Shown here in pieces: positions 15,334 through 21,123 of a stretch of 21,123 bases of DNA. Every line of letters starts with the position of its first letter. Position 1 is the first letter of the stretch. Location: NCBI GenBank assembly GCA_013817065.1, contig JACDDJ010000006.1:1-21123 (forward strand), read 5' to 3'. The position numbers were made by a program, and so were the translations under genes. The notes beneath the pieces are model-generated. The model was not told the origin of the DNA. It worked only from the letters and a program-made list of their open reading frames with translations, and made no database searches. This DNA is from Acidobacteriota bacterium (GTDB lineage: Bacteria > Acidobacteriota > Vicinamibacteria > Vicinamibacterales > 2-12-FULL-66-21).

Positions 15334-16094
15334 GCGATCACCCTCGCTTCGTCGCGCAACTTCTGCACCAGCGCCTTGGCCGCTTCGGCCGCGGATCCCG
15401 GCAGCATCTGTGTCTTCTTGCCCTTCTCGGGGAAGTAGACGCTGACGATGGTCTGCGCGGCGCTCGCCCCGGCGGCCGGGGCGACCTTGCGGATTTCCTT
15501 CTTCTTCGCCGCCATGATGCCCTTGAGCGTGGCGTAGCGCAGCTGGTTGATACCGCTCTGGATCGTGAGGAGTGCCGGCAGCGGCAGCGTCATCCACTGG
15601 AACCAGCCGCCCTCCAGCTCGCGCTTCACGCGCAGGCCGGAATCCGAAGCCTGCACCTCCATGATGATGGTCGCGTGCGGCATGCCGAGCTGCTCGGCGA
15701 GGACGACCCCGACCTGGCCGAAGCCCTGGTCATCTGACTGCAGGCCGGTGAGCACCAGGTTGAACTGCTCTTCACGAATGGCGTTTGCGAGCGCATCAGC
15801 GACGACGAACGCATCCGCCGAAGCCAGCGCGTCGGACTCGACGTGGATACCGCGATCGGCGCCGCGAGCCAGCGCTTCGCGCAGCACCTGCGCCGCGCGA
15901 GCCGGGCCGGCCGAGACGACGACCACTTCCCCGCCGTGCTTCTCCTTCAGCCGCAGCGCCTCTTCCAGCGCATAGGCATCCGGCTCGTTCAGCTCGAAGC
16001 TGGCGTCCTGATCACGGATCCAGGTCTTTCCCTCGTTCACCCGGAGCTGCCACTCGCGCGTGACGACTTGTTTGATGCAGACAGCGATTTTCAT
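15330..16094 (-). CDS. etfB: Electron transfer flavoprotein subunit beta
   Basis: Partner subunit of ETF-alpha that binds AMP and contacts the dehydrogenases. The 254-residue product starts MKIAVCIKQV, typical for the family, with LNEPDAYALEEALRLKEKHGGEVVVVSAG, then LVLTGLQSDDQGFGQVG and the recognition-region segment around LPALLTIQSGINQLRYATLKGIM. ATG at 16094 is clear by homology, but no ribosome site is seen. The gene lies 161 bases after fabF, so it probably starts its own transcript. A GTTACACGG word (plus strand), also found at the deacetylase start, lies 4 bases upstream. The classical bacterial housekeeping type is more likely than the bifurcating type, since ETF-QO is adjacent. Confidence 0.96.
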   Translation of the reverse strand: MKIAVCIKQVVTREWQLRVNEGKTWIRDQDASFELNEPDAYALEEALRLKEKHGGEVVVVSAGPARAAQVLREALARGADRGIHVESDALASADAFVVADALANAIREEQFNLVLTGLQSDDQGFGQVGVVLAEQLGMPHATIIMEVQASDSGLRVKRELEGGWFQWMTLPLPALLTIQSGINQLRYATLKGIMAAKKKEIRKVAPAAGASAAQTIVSVYFPEKGKKTQMLPGSAAEAAKALVQKLRDEARVIA

Positions 16095-16134
16095 AAGGTT
16101 ACACGGAGAACGTCGTTACGAACAGGCCTTCGGC

Positions 16135-16166
16135 AAAGCACGATGGCACGGCGACACGATGACACG
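16135..16166 (-). repeat. 8-nt tandem repeat, four units, upstream of etfB
   Basis: On the minus strand four consecutive octamers: CGTGTCAT, CGTGTCGC, CGTGCCAT, CGTGCTTT. They lie in the middle of the 161-base gap between fabF and etfB. The rest of the gap is rich in CGTCG words and has a small TGGCC/GGCCA stem at 16222-16234 without a T-tract. Confidence 0.7.
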
Positions 16167-16255
16167 ACGAAAACCACATCGAACGAGACCGTAGAGTCGT
16201 TGCGTCGTCGAGGCGTCGTGTTGGCCGCAGGCCAGTTGCAGTCGCCGGCACGGTG

Positions 16256-17497
16256 TCAGTCGGCGAATCTCTTGAACAGGAGCGCCGCGTTGGTGCCGCC
16301 GAAGCCGAACGAATTCGACAGCACATAGTCGATCTTCGCTTCCCGCTTCTGGTTCGGCACGTAGTCGAGGTCGCACTCAGGATCGGGTGTTTCGTAGTTG
16401 ATGGTCGGTGGAATCACCTGGTGGCGGATCGCGAGCACCGCGATCGCCGCTTCCACGCCACCGGCCGCACCCAGCAGGTGCCCGGTCATCGACTTGGTGG
16501 ACGAGATCGCCACCTTGTAGGCATGCTCGCCGAACACCCGCTTGATCGCGAGCGTCTCGAGCTTGTCGTTGTAGGGGGTCGATGTGCCGTGGGCGTTGAC
16601 GTAGTCGACCTGATCCGGGGTGATCCCCGCCCGCTTGATTGCCATCTCCATCACGCGCGCGGCGCCGTCGCCGTCCTCGGATGGTGCGGTGATGTGGAAG
16701 GCGTCGGCGGTCATCCCGTAGCCGACGAGCTCGGCGTAGATCGGCGCGCCGCGGCGCTTCGCGAACTCGAGTTCCTCGAGCACGATCACGCCCGCGCCCT
16801 CGCCCATCACGAACCCTTCACGGTCGCGATCGAACGGACGGCTGGCGTGCTGCGGATCGTCGTTGCGGGTCGACAGCGCCCGCATAGCCGCGAACCCACC
16901 CACACCCATCGGCGTGATCGCCGACTCGGATCCGCCCGCGATCATGACGTCCGCGTCGTCACGCTTGATGATCTCGAACGCGTCGCCGATGGCGTGCGCC
17001 GAGGCCGAGCACGCCGTGCAGGTCGCCGAGTTCGGGCCCTTGGCGCCGAAACGGATCGACACCTGGCCGGCCGCCAGGTTGATGATCGTCGCGGGGATGA
17101 AGAACGGCGAGATCCGCCGCGGTCCGCCCTCGAGCAGCGCTTTGTGCTCGCGCTCGATGGTGCTGAAGCCGCCGATGCCGGACGCGATGAACACGCCCGC
17201 CCGCGTCGCGAATTCAGGCGCAATCGTCAGTTTCGCGTCGTCCATCGCGAACTGCGAGGCCGCAATCGCGAGCTGGATGAAGACGTCCATTTTCTTGACG
17301 TCTTTTTTATCGATGAAACGCAGCGGGTCGAAGTCCTTGACTTCGCCCGCAATGCGCGCCGAAAACTGCGACGCATCGAAGCGCGTGATCGGACCGATCC
17401 CGCTTCGCCCGGCGCACAGCGCTTCCCAGTTCGCCTCGGTGCCGATGCCGAGCGGCGACACGATGCCGGCGCCCGTCACGACCACTCGCCTGCTCAC
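16256..17497 (-). CDS. fabF: Beta-ketoacyl-ACP synthase II
   Basis: Condenses malonyl-ACP with acyl-ACP in fatty-acid elongation. The 413-residue product has the thiolase-fold triad: Cys163 in TACSASAHA, His303 in NAHGTSTPYND and His340 in STKSMTGHLLGAAGG. The KS II type is supported by the length, by VVVTGAGIVSPLGIG at the start and by the C-terminal NSFGFGGTNAALLF. The start is GTG at 17497, preceded on the minus strand by a strong ribosome site (AAGGGGGAAG). acpP lies 39 bases upstream in the same operon, with a small hairpin in the gap. Confidence 0.97.
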   Translation of the reverse strand: MSRRVVVTGAGIVSPLGIGTEANWEALCAGRSGIGPITRFDASQFSARIAGEVKDFDPLRFIDKKDVKKMDVFIQLAIAASQFAMDDAKLTIAPEFATRAGVFIASGIGGFSTIEREHKALLEGGPRRISPFFIPATIINLAAGQVSIRFGAKGPNSATCTACSASAHAIGDAFEIIKRDDADVMIAGGSESAITPMGVGGFAAMRALSTRNDDPQHASRPFDRDREGFVMGEGAGVIVLEELEFAKRRGAPIYAELVGYGMTADAFHITAPSEDGDGAARVMEMAIKRAGITPDQVDYVNAHGTSTPYNDKLETLAIKRVFGEHAYKVAISSTKSMTGHLLGAAGGVEAAIAVLAIRHQVIPPTINYETPDPECDLDYVPNQKREAKIDYVLSNSFGFGGTNAALLFKRFAD

Positions 17498-17516
17498 GTA
17501 GCTTCCCCCTTCTTGA

Positions 17517-17533
17517 ACCGTTTCCCGAACGGT
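17517..17533 (-). other. Hairpin between acpP and fabF
   Basis: ACCGTT and AACGGT with a 5-base loop lie right after the acpP stop, just before the fabF ribosome site. There is no T-tract, so a processing, stabilising or weak attenuation role is more likely than full termination. Confidence 0.4.
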
Positions 17534-17536
17534 CCG

Positions 17537-17776
17537 CTACTTCTTCTTGCTGTGCGACTCGATGTATTCGATCGCTTCCTTGACGCGCGTAATCTTCTCG
17601 GCGTCGTCATCCGGGATTTCGATTCCGAACTCCTCTTCGAACGCCATGACGAGTTCCACGGTGTCGAGCGAGTCGGCGCCGAGGTCGTCCACGAAGGACG
17701 CATCCGGCGTTACTTCCTCTTCGTCCACGCCGAGCTGTTCCACGATGATGCTTTTAACTTTGTCCGCGACGGCCAT
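17537..17776 (-). CDS. acpP: Acyl carrier protein
   Basis: Carries growing acyl chains on 4'-phosphopantetheine. The 79-residue, very acidic product has the modification site DLGADSLDTVEL with Ser36, and the helix II/III region MAFEEEFGIEIPDDDAEKI. The basic tail HSKKK is a minor extension. ATG at 17776 has a near-perfect ribosome site (AGGAGGGG) 4 bases upstream, overlapping the fabG stop codon. This implies strong translation, as expected for one of the most abundant proteins in the cell. Confidence 0.98.
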   Translation of the reverse strand: MAVADKVKSIIVEQLGVDEEEVTPDASFVDDLGADSLDTVELVMAFEEEFGIEIPDDDAEKITRVKEAIEYIESHSKKK

Positions 17777-17786
17777 TCAGCCCCTC

Positions 17787-18527
17787 CTACATGTACATTC
17801 CGCCATTGACGGCCAGAACCTGCCCCGTAATATACGACGCCTCGTCAGATGCGAGGAAGCAGACGGCGGCCGCGATGTCATCCGGCGTGCCGAGCCGCTT
17901 GAGCGGGATTTTCGAGGCCCACTCTTCGTGAGCGCTCTCGGTTATAGCGCGCGTCATGTCGGTCTGGATGAGCCCCGGAGCCACGACGTTCACCGTGATG
18001 CCGCGCGAGGCAACCTCCAGCGCGACGGCCTTGCTGAACCCGATGATGCCTGCCTTGGACGCGGCGTAGTTCGCCTGTCCGGCGTTGCCGCCCTGTCCGA
18101 CCACTGAGCTGATGCTGATGATGCGCCCGGCGCGCTGTTTCAACATCGGCTTCAGGACTGCCTGCGTCAGCACGAATGCTGCGGTCAGGTTCGTGCCGAG
18201 CACGTCGTCCCAGTCGTCCCGTTTCATGCGCAGCATCAGCTGGTCCTTCGCGATGCCGGCGTTGTTCACGAGGATGTCGATGCGTCCGTGACGCTTGACC
18301 ACGCCGGCGACCGCATCCGCACCAGCGCCGGCCTCGGTCACGTCGAGTGAAATGAACTCGCCAACTCCGCCGCCTGCAACGATCTCTTCGGCCACCGTCT
18401 TCGCGTTCTCACCACGCGCCGCCGCCACCACGTGTGCGCCGCGGGCGGCGAGCCGCGCGGCGATCGCCTTGCCGATCCCGCGGGAGGCGCCGGTCACCAG
18501 CGCGATGCGCCCCGTAAGGTCCATCAT
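17787..18527 (-). CDS. fabG: 3-oxoacyl-ACP reductase
   Basis: NADPH-dependent reduction of 3-oxoacyl-ACP in fatty-acid synthesis. The 246-residue SDR product has cofactor motif TGASRGIG (12-19), NNAG (88-91) and the catalytic Ser141, Tyr154 and Lys158 in the GQANYAASKAG region. It ends VNGGMYM, the usual FabG C-terminus. Two adjacent ATG codons (18527 and 18524) make the first residue uncertain. It follows plsX by 44 bases and precedes acpP by 10. fabH and fabD, which often lie between plsX and fabG, are absent. Confidence 0.97.
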   Translation of the reverse strand: MMDLTGRIALVTGASRGIGKAIAARLAARGAHVVAAARGENAKTVAEEIVAGGGVGEFISLDVTEAGAGADAVAGVVKRHGRIDILVNNAGIAKDQLMLRMKRDDWDDVLGTNLTAAFVLTQAVLKPMLKQRAGRIISISSVVGQGGNAGQANYAASKAGIIGFSKAVALEVASRGITVNVVAPGLIQTDMTRAITESAHEEWASKIPLKRLGTPDDIAAAVCFLASDEASYITGQVLAVNGGMYM

Positions 18528-18571
18528 ATAAAAGCCAAACAGCGAAGGATAGCGTACCCTCGAGCCTCTCG

Positions 18572-19570
18572 TCAGCGCCCGAGCGCCAGCGTTTCGGCGC
18601 CGAGCTTCTCGGTCAACCCTTCGCGCACCGCCTTGGCCGCCATCGTGACCGCATTCCTCACCGCTTTGGGTGACGACCGTCCGTGCCCGACGATGCAGAT
18701 GCCGTCGATGCCGAGCAGCGGCGCACCACCATATTCCGAGTAGTCGAGACGTTTGCGGAAGCGCCGGAATGCCTGCGCCGACAGCAGGTAACCGATCTGC
18801 GAGCCGAACGTCGATTGCAGTTCGGCCTGAAGTAGTGCCTCAACAGTCTCGACGAGGCCCTCGCTGATCTTCAGCGTCACATTGCCGGTGAAGCCGTCGC
18901 AGACGATGACGTCCGCGTCGCCGGCGTAGACGTGCCGGCCTTCGACATTGCCGACAAAGTGCACCGGCGCAGACTTCAACAGTTGATGCGCCTCGCGGGT
19001 GAGCTCGTTCCCCTTGCCTTCTTCCTCCCCTACCGACAGCAGCCCAACGCGGGGGTGCTCGCAGCCCAGGGCGATGCGCGCATACGCGGCCCCCATCACC
19101 GCGAACTGGACGAGATGCTGAGGGCGGCACTCGACCGTCGCCCCCGAATCGAGCAGCACAGCGGGTTGCTGTCGCGTTGGAACGAGAGTCGCGAGGGCCG
19201 GACGGTCAACGCCAGCGAGGCGGCCGAAGGTGCTGATCGCCGCCATCACGGCGCCGCCGGTGTGGCCGGCGCTGAAGAAGGCATCGGCGCGCCCGTCGCG
19301 GACCGCCTCGGCGGCGAGCTTTATCGAGGCACACGGCTTGCGCCGCAGGGCGGCGGAGGCCTGCTCCGCCATACCGACGTGTTCGGAGGTGTGAAGGATC
19401 TGGATGTCGAGGGCGCCGGCGCCTGGATGCCGGGCCAGCTCCCGCTCGATCAGTGCCGAGTCACCGACCAGCAGGAGCCCGATCTGAAGATGCCGAGCCG
19501 CGACGAGCGCCCCGTCGACGATGCTGCCGGGAGCGTCATCGCCGCCCATGGCGTCGATGGCTATGCGCAA
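18572..19570 (-). CDS. plsX: Phosphate acyltransferase PlsX
   Basis: Converts acyl-ACP to acyl-phosphate, the donor for PlsY in phosphatidic acid synthesis; peripheral on the inner membrane. The 332-residue product has the family start RIAIDAMGGDDAP, then SAGHTGGAVMAA, HLVQFAVMGAAYA, GLLSVGEEEGKGNEL, VCDGFTGNVTLKISEG and the C-terminal EYGGAPLLGIDG with GHGRSSPKAVRNA. The start is TTG at 19570; the first internal ATG would remove the conserved RIAID strand, so TTG is preferred. AGCGGGAAG upstream could serve as ribosome site. The conserved rpmF-plsX order supports the call. Confidence 0.96.
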   Translation of the reverse strand: MRIAIDAMGGDDAPGSIVDGALVAARHLQIGLLLVGDSALIERELARHPGAGALDIQILHTSEHVGMAEQASAALRRKPCASIKLAAEAVRDGRADAFFSAGHTGGAVMAAISTFGRLAGVDRPALATLVPTRQQPAVLLDSGATVECRPQHLVQFAVMGAAYARIALGCEHPRVGLLSVGEEEGKGNELTREAHQLLKSAPVHFVGNVEGRHVYAGDADVIVCDGFTGNVTLKISEGLVETVEALLQAELQSTFGSQIGYLLSAQAFRRFRKRLDYSEYGGAPLLGIDGICIVGHGRSSPKAVRNAVTMAAKAVREGLTEKLGAETLALGR

Positions 19571-19576
19571 TTCAAC

Positions 19577-19616
19577 TTCCCGCTGTCAGCTGCCAGCGAG
19601 AGCTGGGAGCCGGGAA
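19577..19616. repeat. Imperfect stem-loop between rpmF and plsX
   Basis: On the plus strand TTCCCG (19577-19582) pairs with CGGGAA (19611-19616), and GCTGCCAGC (19589-19597) pairs with GCTGGGAGC (19602-19610) with one mismatch around a GAGA loop. Six unpaired bases lie on one side. It fills most of the 50-base gap and includes the putative plsX ribosome-site region. Confidence 0.55.
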
Positions 19617-19620
19617 TTGT

Positions 19621-19803
19621 TTATGCCTCGGGGACGGCCTTGACCTGCCGGCCCTTGTAGTAGCCGCAGTTGCTGCAGACCTGGTGCGGCACCTTGGACT
19701 CCTGGCACTGGGGGCAGGTTCCGACCGGGATCGGCTTCAGCGTGTCGTGGGTGCGGCGCTTGGCAGTGCGGCTCTTCGAGTGCCGCCGTTTAGGATTAGG
19801 CAT
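19621..19803 (-). CDS. rpmF: 50S ribosomal protein L32
   Basis: Small large-subunit protein. The 60-residue product begins MPNPKRRHSKSRTAKRRTHD, the L32 signature, and has CPQC and CSNC pairs that form the zinc site of the C+ type of L32. ATG at 19803 is set by homology and by the ribosome site AAGGAGAG 9 bases upstream. The frame is open further upstream, but that part overlaps the DUF177 gene. Only 5 bases separate the DUF177 stop from this start, so the two are cotranscribed. Confidence 0.97.
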   Translation of the reverse strand: MPNPKRRHSKSRTAKRRTHDTLKPIPVGTCPQCQESKVPHQVCSNCGYYKGRQVKAVPEA

Positions 19804-19808
19804 CGTCG

Positions 19809-20342
19809 TTAACTCTCCTTCTCGGGGGACAACAGCCCCTTGAGCGGCGCCAGCCTGGGGTCTTCCCATTTCGGCGTGCAGCCGCATTCGGTGCGGTTCA
19901 GGTTCGCCCCGCAGATGGGGCACAGTCCGCGGCACGATTCGTCGTGCAGCGGTTTCATGGGCAGCGCGAGCTGGAATTGCTCGCGCAGCATTTCGATGAC
20001 ATCCAGCGTGCCTTCGCGATAGAACGCGGTGGCCAGGTCGTCCTCGGCAATCTCTCGCTCCGGTTCGGTTGCCGCATCGACCGCCGGCACATACCGGAGC
20101 TCGAAACGGCTGTCGATCGGCAGCTCGAACTCCTCGAGACATCGGCCGCACTCGAGCATCAGTTTCGTCGTGACATGCCCGGTGACCCTGAAGGCATTTC
20201 CGCCGGCCTTTTCGACGTCCACGACGAGCCCGACGGGCCCAGCGACGCGGTAGTCTTCGTCCGGCGGGTCGAAGGCCGAGGGCTCAAAGCGGCGCTCGTA
20301 GTGCTTGGCTGCCCCATGCAGCTGGCTGAGATCGAGGAACAT
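19809..20342 (-). CDS. DUF177/YceD family protein, ribosome-associated
   Basis: Family linked to 23S rRNA accumulation or large-subunit assembly in bacteria and plastids; the gene usually precedes rpmF, as here. The 177-residue product has LMLECGRCLEEF with Cys65 and Cys68, followed by a conserved acidic stretch. The C-terminal Cys cluster SCRGLCPICGANLN with CGC (Cys137, 141, 144, 153, 155) resembles a metal site. The ATG at 20342 fits the family N-terminus (DLSQL). An extended -10 TGCTACAAT ends 12 bases upstream, so the leader would be about 5 bases. It is the first gene of the DUF177-rpmF-plsX-fabG-acpP-fabF run. Confidence 0.9.
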   Translation of the reverse strand: MFLDLSQLHGAAKHYERRFEPSAFDPPDEDYRVAGPVGLVVDVEKAGGNAFRVTGHVTTKLMLECGRCLEEFELPIDSRFELRYVPAVDAATEPEREIAEDDLATAFYREGTLDVIEMLREQFQLALPMKPLHDESCRGLCPICGANLNRTECGCTPKWEDPRLAPLKGLLSPEKES

Positions 20343-20354
20343 CAGGAACCCGTC

Positions 20355-20363
20355 ATTGTAGCA
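20355..20363 (-). promoter_or_regulatory. Extended -10 promoter of the DUF177-rpmF-fab operon
   Basis: On the minus strand TGCTACAAT (TGn plus TACAAT, 5 of 6) lies 12 bases before the DUF177 ATG. The TGC belongs to the last unit of the 22-23 nt repeat array. No separate -35 is recognisable; that region is made of repeat. Confidence 0.65.
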
Positions 20364-20610
20364 CCAACGCTGAGGGTGCTGGCACTTACGCTGGGGGTGC
20401 GGGGGCGCTTCGCTCAGGGTGCGGAGGGACTTACGCCCGACGTGCAGGGGGACTTACGCCCAGGGTGCGGGGGGGCTTCGCTGAGGGTGCGGGGGACTTA
20501 CGCCAAGGGTGCGGAGGGACTGACGCTCAGGGTGCGGGCAGACTGACGCCGAGGGTGCCGTCAGACTGACGCAGAGGGTGCGGGCGGACCTCGCGCCGAG
20601 GGTGCGGCGA
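20361..20610 (-). repeat. 22-23 nt direct-repeat array, copy A (about 11 units)
   Basis: On the plus strand GGGTGC (or a variant) starts at 20374, 20395, 20417, about 20440, 20463, 20485, 20507, 20530, 20553, 20576 and 20600. Spacings run from 21 to 24. The unit is about GGGTGCGGGNGGACTTACGC plus 2-3 bases; some units have CTTCGC or CTGACGC in place of CTTACGC. It starts at the regulator's stop codon and ends in the DUF177 promoter. Periodicity is not a multiple of three, so it is not coding. Without unique spacers it is not CRISPR. Confidence 0.9.
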
Positions 20611-20611
20611 C

Positions 20612-20947
20612 TCAGCCGGTCGTCTTCAACGGCCTGAGTGCCTTGGCACCTTTGCGGATGCGCTCGAGACGGTCCCAGTGTTCCTTCAGCGCCTCTCGCC
20701 CTTCGGGCGTGAGCATCGCGTAGGTGATCGGCTGCTTGCCGTCGTAGGCCTTTTCGATCGCAACGAGATTCGCCTGCTCCAACTTGGAAAGGTGACTGGA
20801 GAGATTCCCCTTCGTCAACCCGGTGATGTTCAGCAGAAAGAGGAAGTCGGCCTTGTCGCAGGCGGAGAGTGCCGTCAGAATCGCGAGCCGCGACGGCTCG
20901 TGCACAAGGCGATTGAGTTCGGCGAGATGTTCAAATGGCGTCGGCAT
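20612..20947 (-). CDS. Small winged-helix transcriptional regulator (ArsR/MarR-like)
   Basis: DNA-binding protein of 111 residues. PSRLAILTALSACDKADFLFLLNITGLTKGNLSSHLSKLEQANLVAIEKAYDGKQPITYAMLTPEGREAL matches a winged helix: the recognition helix is GNLSSHLSKLEQANL (about 48-62) and the wing is IEKAYDGKQPITYAMLT. There are no metal-binding cysteine pairs of ArsR type (one Cys only), so the sensed signal is unknown. Such stand-alone winged-helix proteins often sit beside a membrane or transport gene, which would lie beyond the right edge. ATG at 20947 has AAGGA upstream. It is followed immediately by repeat array A. Confidence 0.85.
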   Translation of the reverse strand: MPTPFEHLAELNRLVHEPSRLAILTALSACDKADFLFLLNITGLTKGNLSSHLSKLEQANLVAIEKAYDGKQPITYAMLTPEGREALKEHWDRLERIRKGAKALRPLKTTG

Positions 20948-21123
20948 GATGTTCCTTGCTGAACTCCTCGTCTTCCGAACGGGCGAGCCTCTGATCGGGT
21001 GGTGTCTGTCAACTGGTGGAAAAGTATCGCGCGTCCATCCGTCGCGTAATTATGCGGCCGGCCGTTCCGTCACTTTGCCCATGTCGTGATACCCCACTAA
21101 GGCTCGCAATCTGATCTGCCCGC
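20948..21123. other. Region upstream of the winged-helix regulator
   Basis: No coding region recognised. A TTGACA occurs on the minus strand at 21012-21007, but no matching -10 follows at 16-18 bases. It probably holds the regulator's promoter. Confidence 0.3.

Noticed and set aside
15334..15597. N-terminal extension of etfA
   Set aside because: Overlaps etfB in another frame and is low-complexity; MILVVAEQ at 15333 is the family start.
16253..17809. Long open frame on the plus strand opposite fabF and acpP
   Set aside because: Antisense shadow of real genes in GC-rich DNA; Arg/His/Asp-rich product without family motifs.
19804..20151. N-terminal extension of rpmF
   Set aside because: Overlaps DUF177 out of frame; L32 begins at MPNPKRRHS, preceded by a strong ribosome site.
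20361..20546. Repeat protein coded by the array on the plus strand
   Set aside because: The period is 22-23 bases, not a multiple of three, so the frame is not kept, and the open frame runs antisense through the DUF177 gene.
20361..20610. CRISPR array
   Set aside because: Units are contiguous with a 22-23 nt period, too short for repeat plus spacer. There are no unique spacers and no cas genes nearby.
20361..20610. Plasmid-type iterons or replication origin
   Set aside because: The unit length fits iterons, but there is no rep gene, DnaA-box cluster or AT-rich melting region, and the setting is chromosomal housekeeping genes.
20984..21012. Promoter of the winged-helix regulator from a minus-strand TTGACA
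   Set aside because: No -10-like hexamer at 16-18 bases (GGCTCG).

Overview
The window reads as a stretch of high-GC bacterial chromosome made almost entirely of housekeeping genes. Gene order (pilT-recX-alaS; DUF177-rpmF-plsX-fabG-acpP-fabF; etfB-etfA-ETF-QO), an LptE-like outer-membrane lipoprotein, a PilT ATPase and frequent GTG/TTG starts point to a Gram-negative, most plausibly an acidobacterium such as Vicinamibacteria. That placement is inferred from protein character and was not checked by a search. No phage, IS element, tRNA, rRNA or CRISPR was seen. No stretch over 300 bases lacks a gene.

Layout. Plus strand, 1-6644: the 3' end of ilvE, an intrinsic terminator, pilT, recX, alaS, a secreted lytic transglycosylase, an S4-domain RNA-binding protein and rpsT (S20). 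Minus strand, 6667-20947, read from high to low coordinates: a small winged-helix regulator; DUF177/YceD-like protein, rpmF, plsX, fabG, acpP, fabF; etfB, etfA, ETF-quinone oxidoreductase and a DUF374 acyltransferase; a histone-deacetylase-like enzyme; then leuS, lptE and holA. The two strand blocks converge between rpsT and holA. The minus-strand block thus joins ribosome assembly to fatty-acid and phospholipid synthesis, followed by a complete ETF to ETF-QO electron route to quinone (beta-oxidation or amino-acid oxidation).

The genes are ordinary; the unusual content lies between them. Most gaps longer than about 35 bases hold a degenerate short-period repeat, different from gap to gap: a 7-nt unit before the acyltransferase, an 8-nt unit before etfB, a CACGGAT inverted array between the acyltransferase and the deacetylase, a GGTGCT inverted-repeat cluster between etfA and ETF-QO, and an AGCTG-type stem-loop between rpmF and plsX. 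Most striking is one family of 22-23 nt direct repeats found twice, about 14.5 kb apart: 5-6 units at 5788-5921 and 11 units at 20361-20610. Both arrays lie in the same orientation relative to transcription and run up to the -10 element of an operon containing a ribosome-associated gene (S4 protein and rpsT; DUF177 and rpmF). This iteron-like promoter-proximal arrangement is the best candidate here for something undescribed.

Several genes (alaS, the S4 gene, leuS) have a -10-like hexamer only 6-9 nt before the start codon, which suggests leaderless or nearly leaderless mRNAs.
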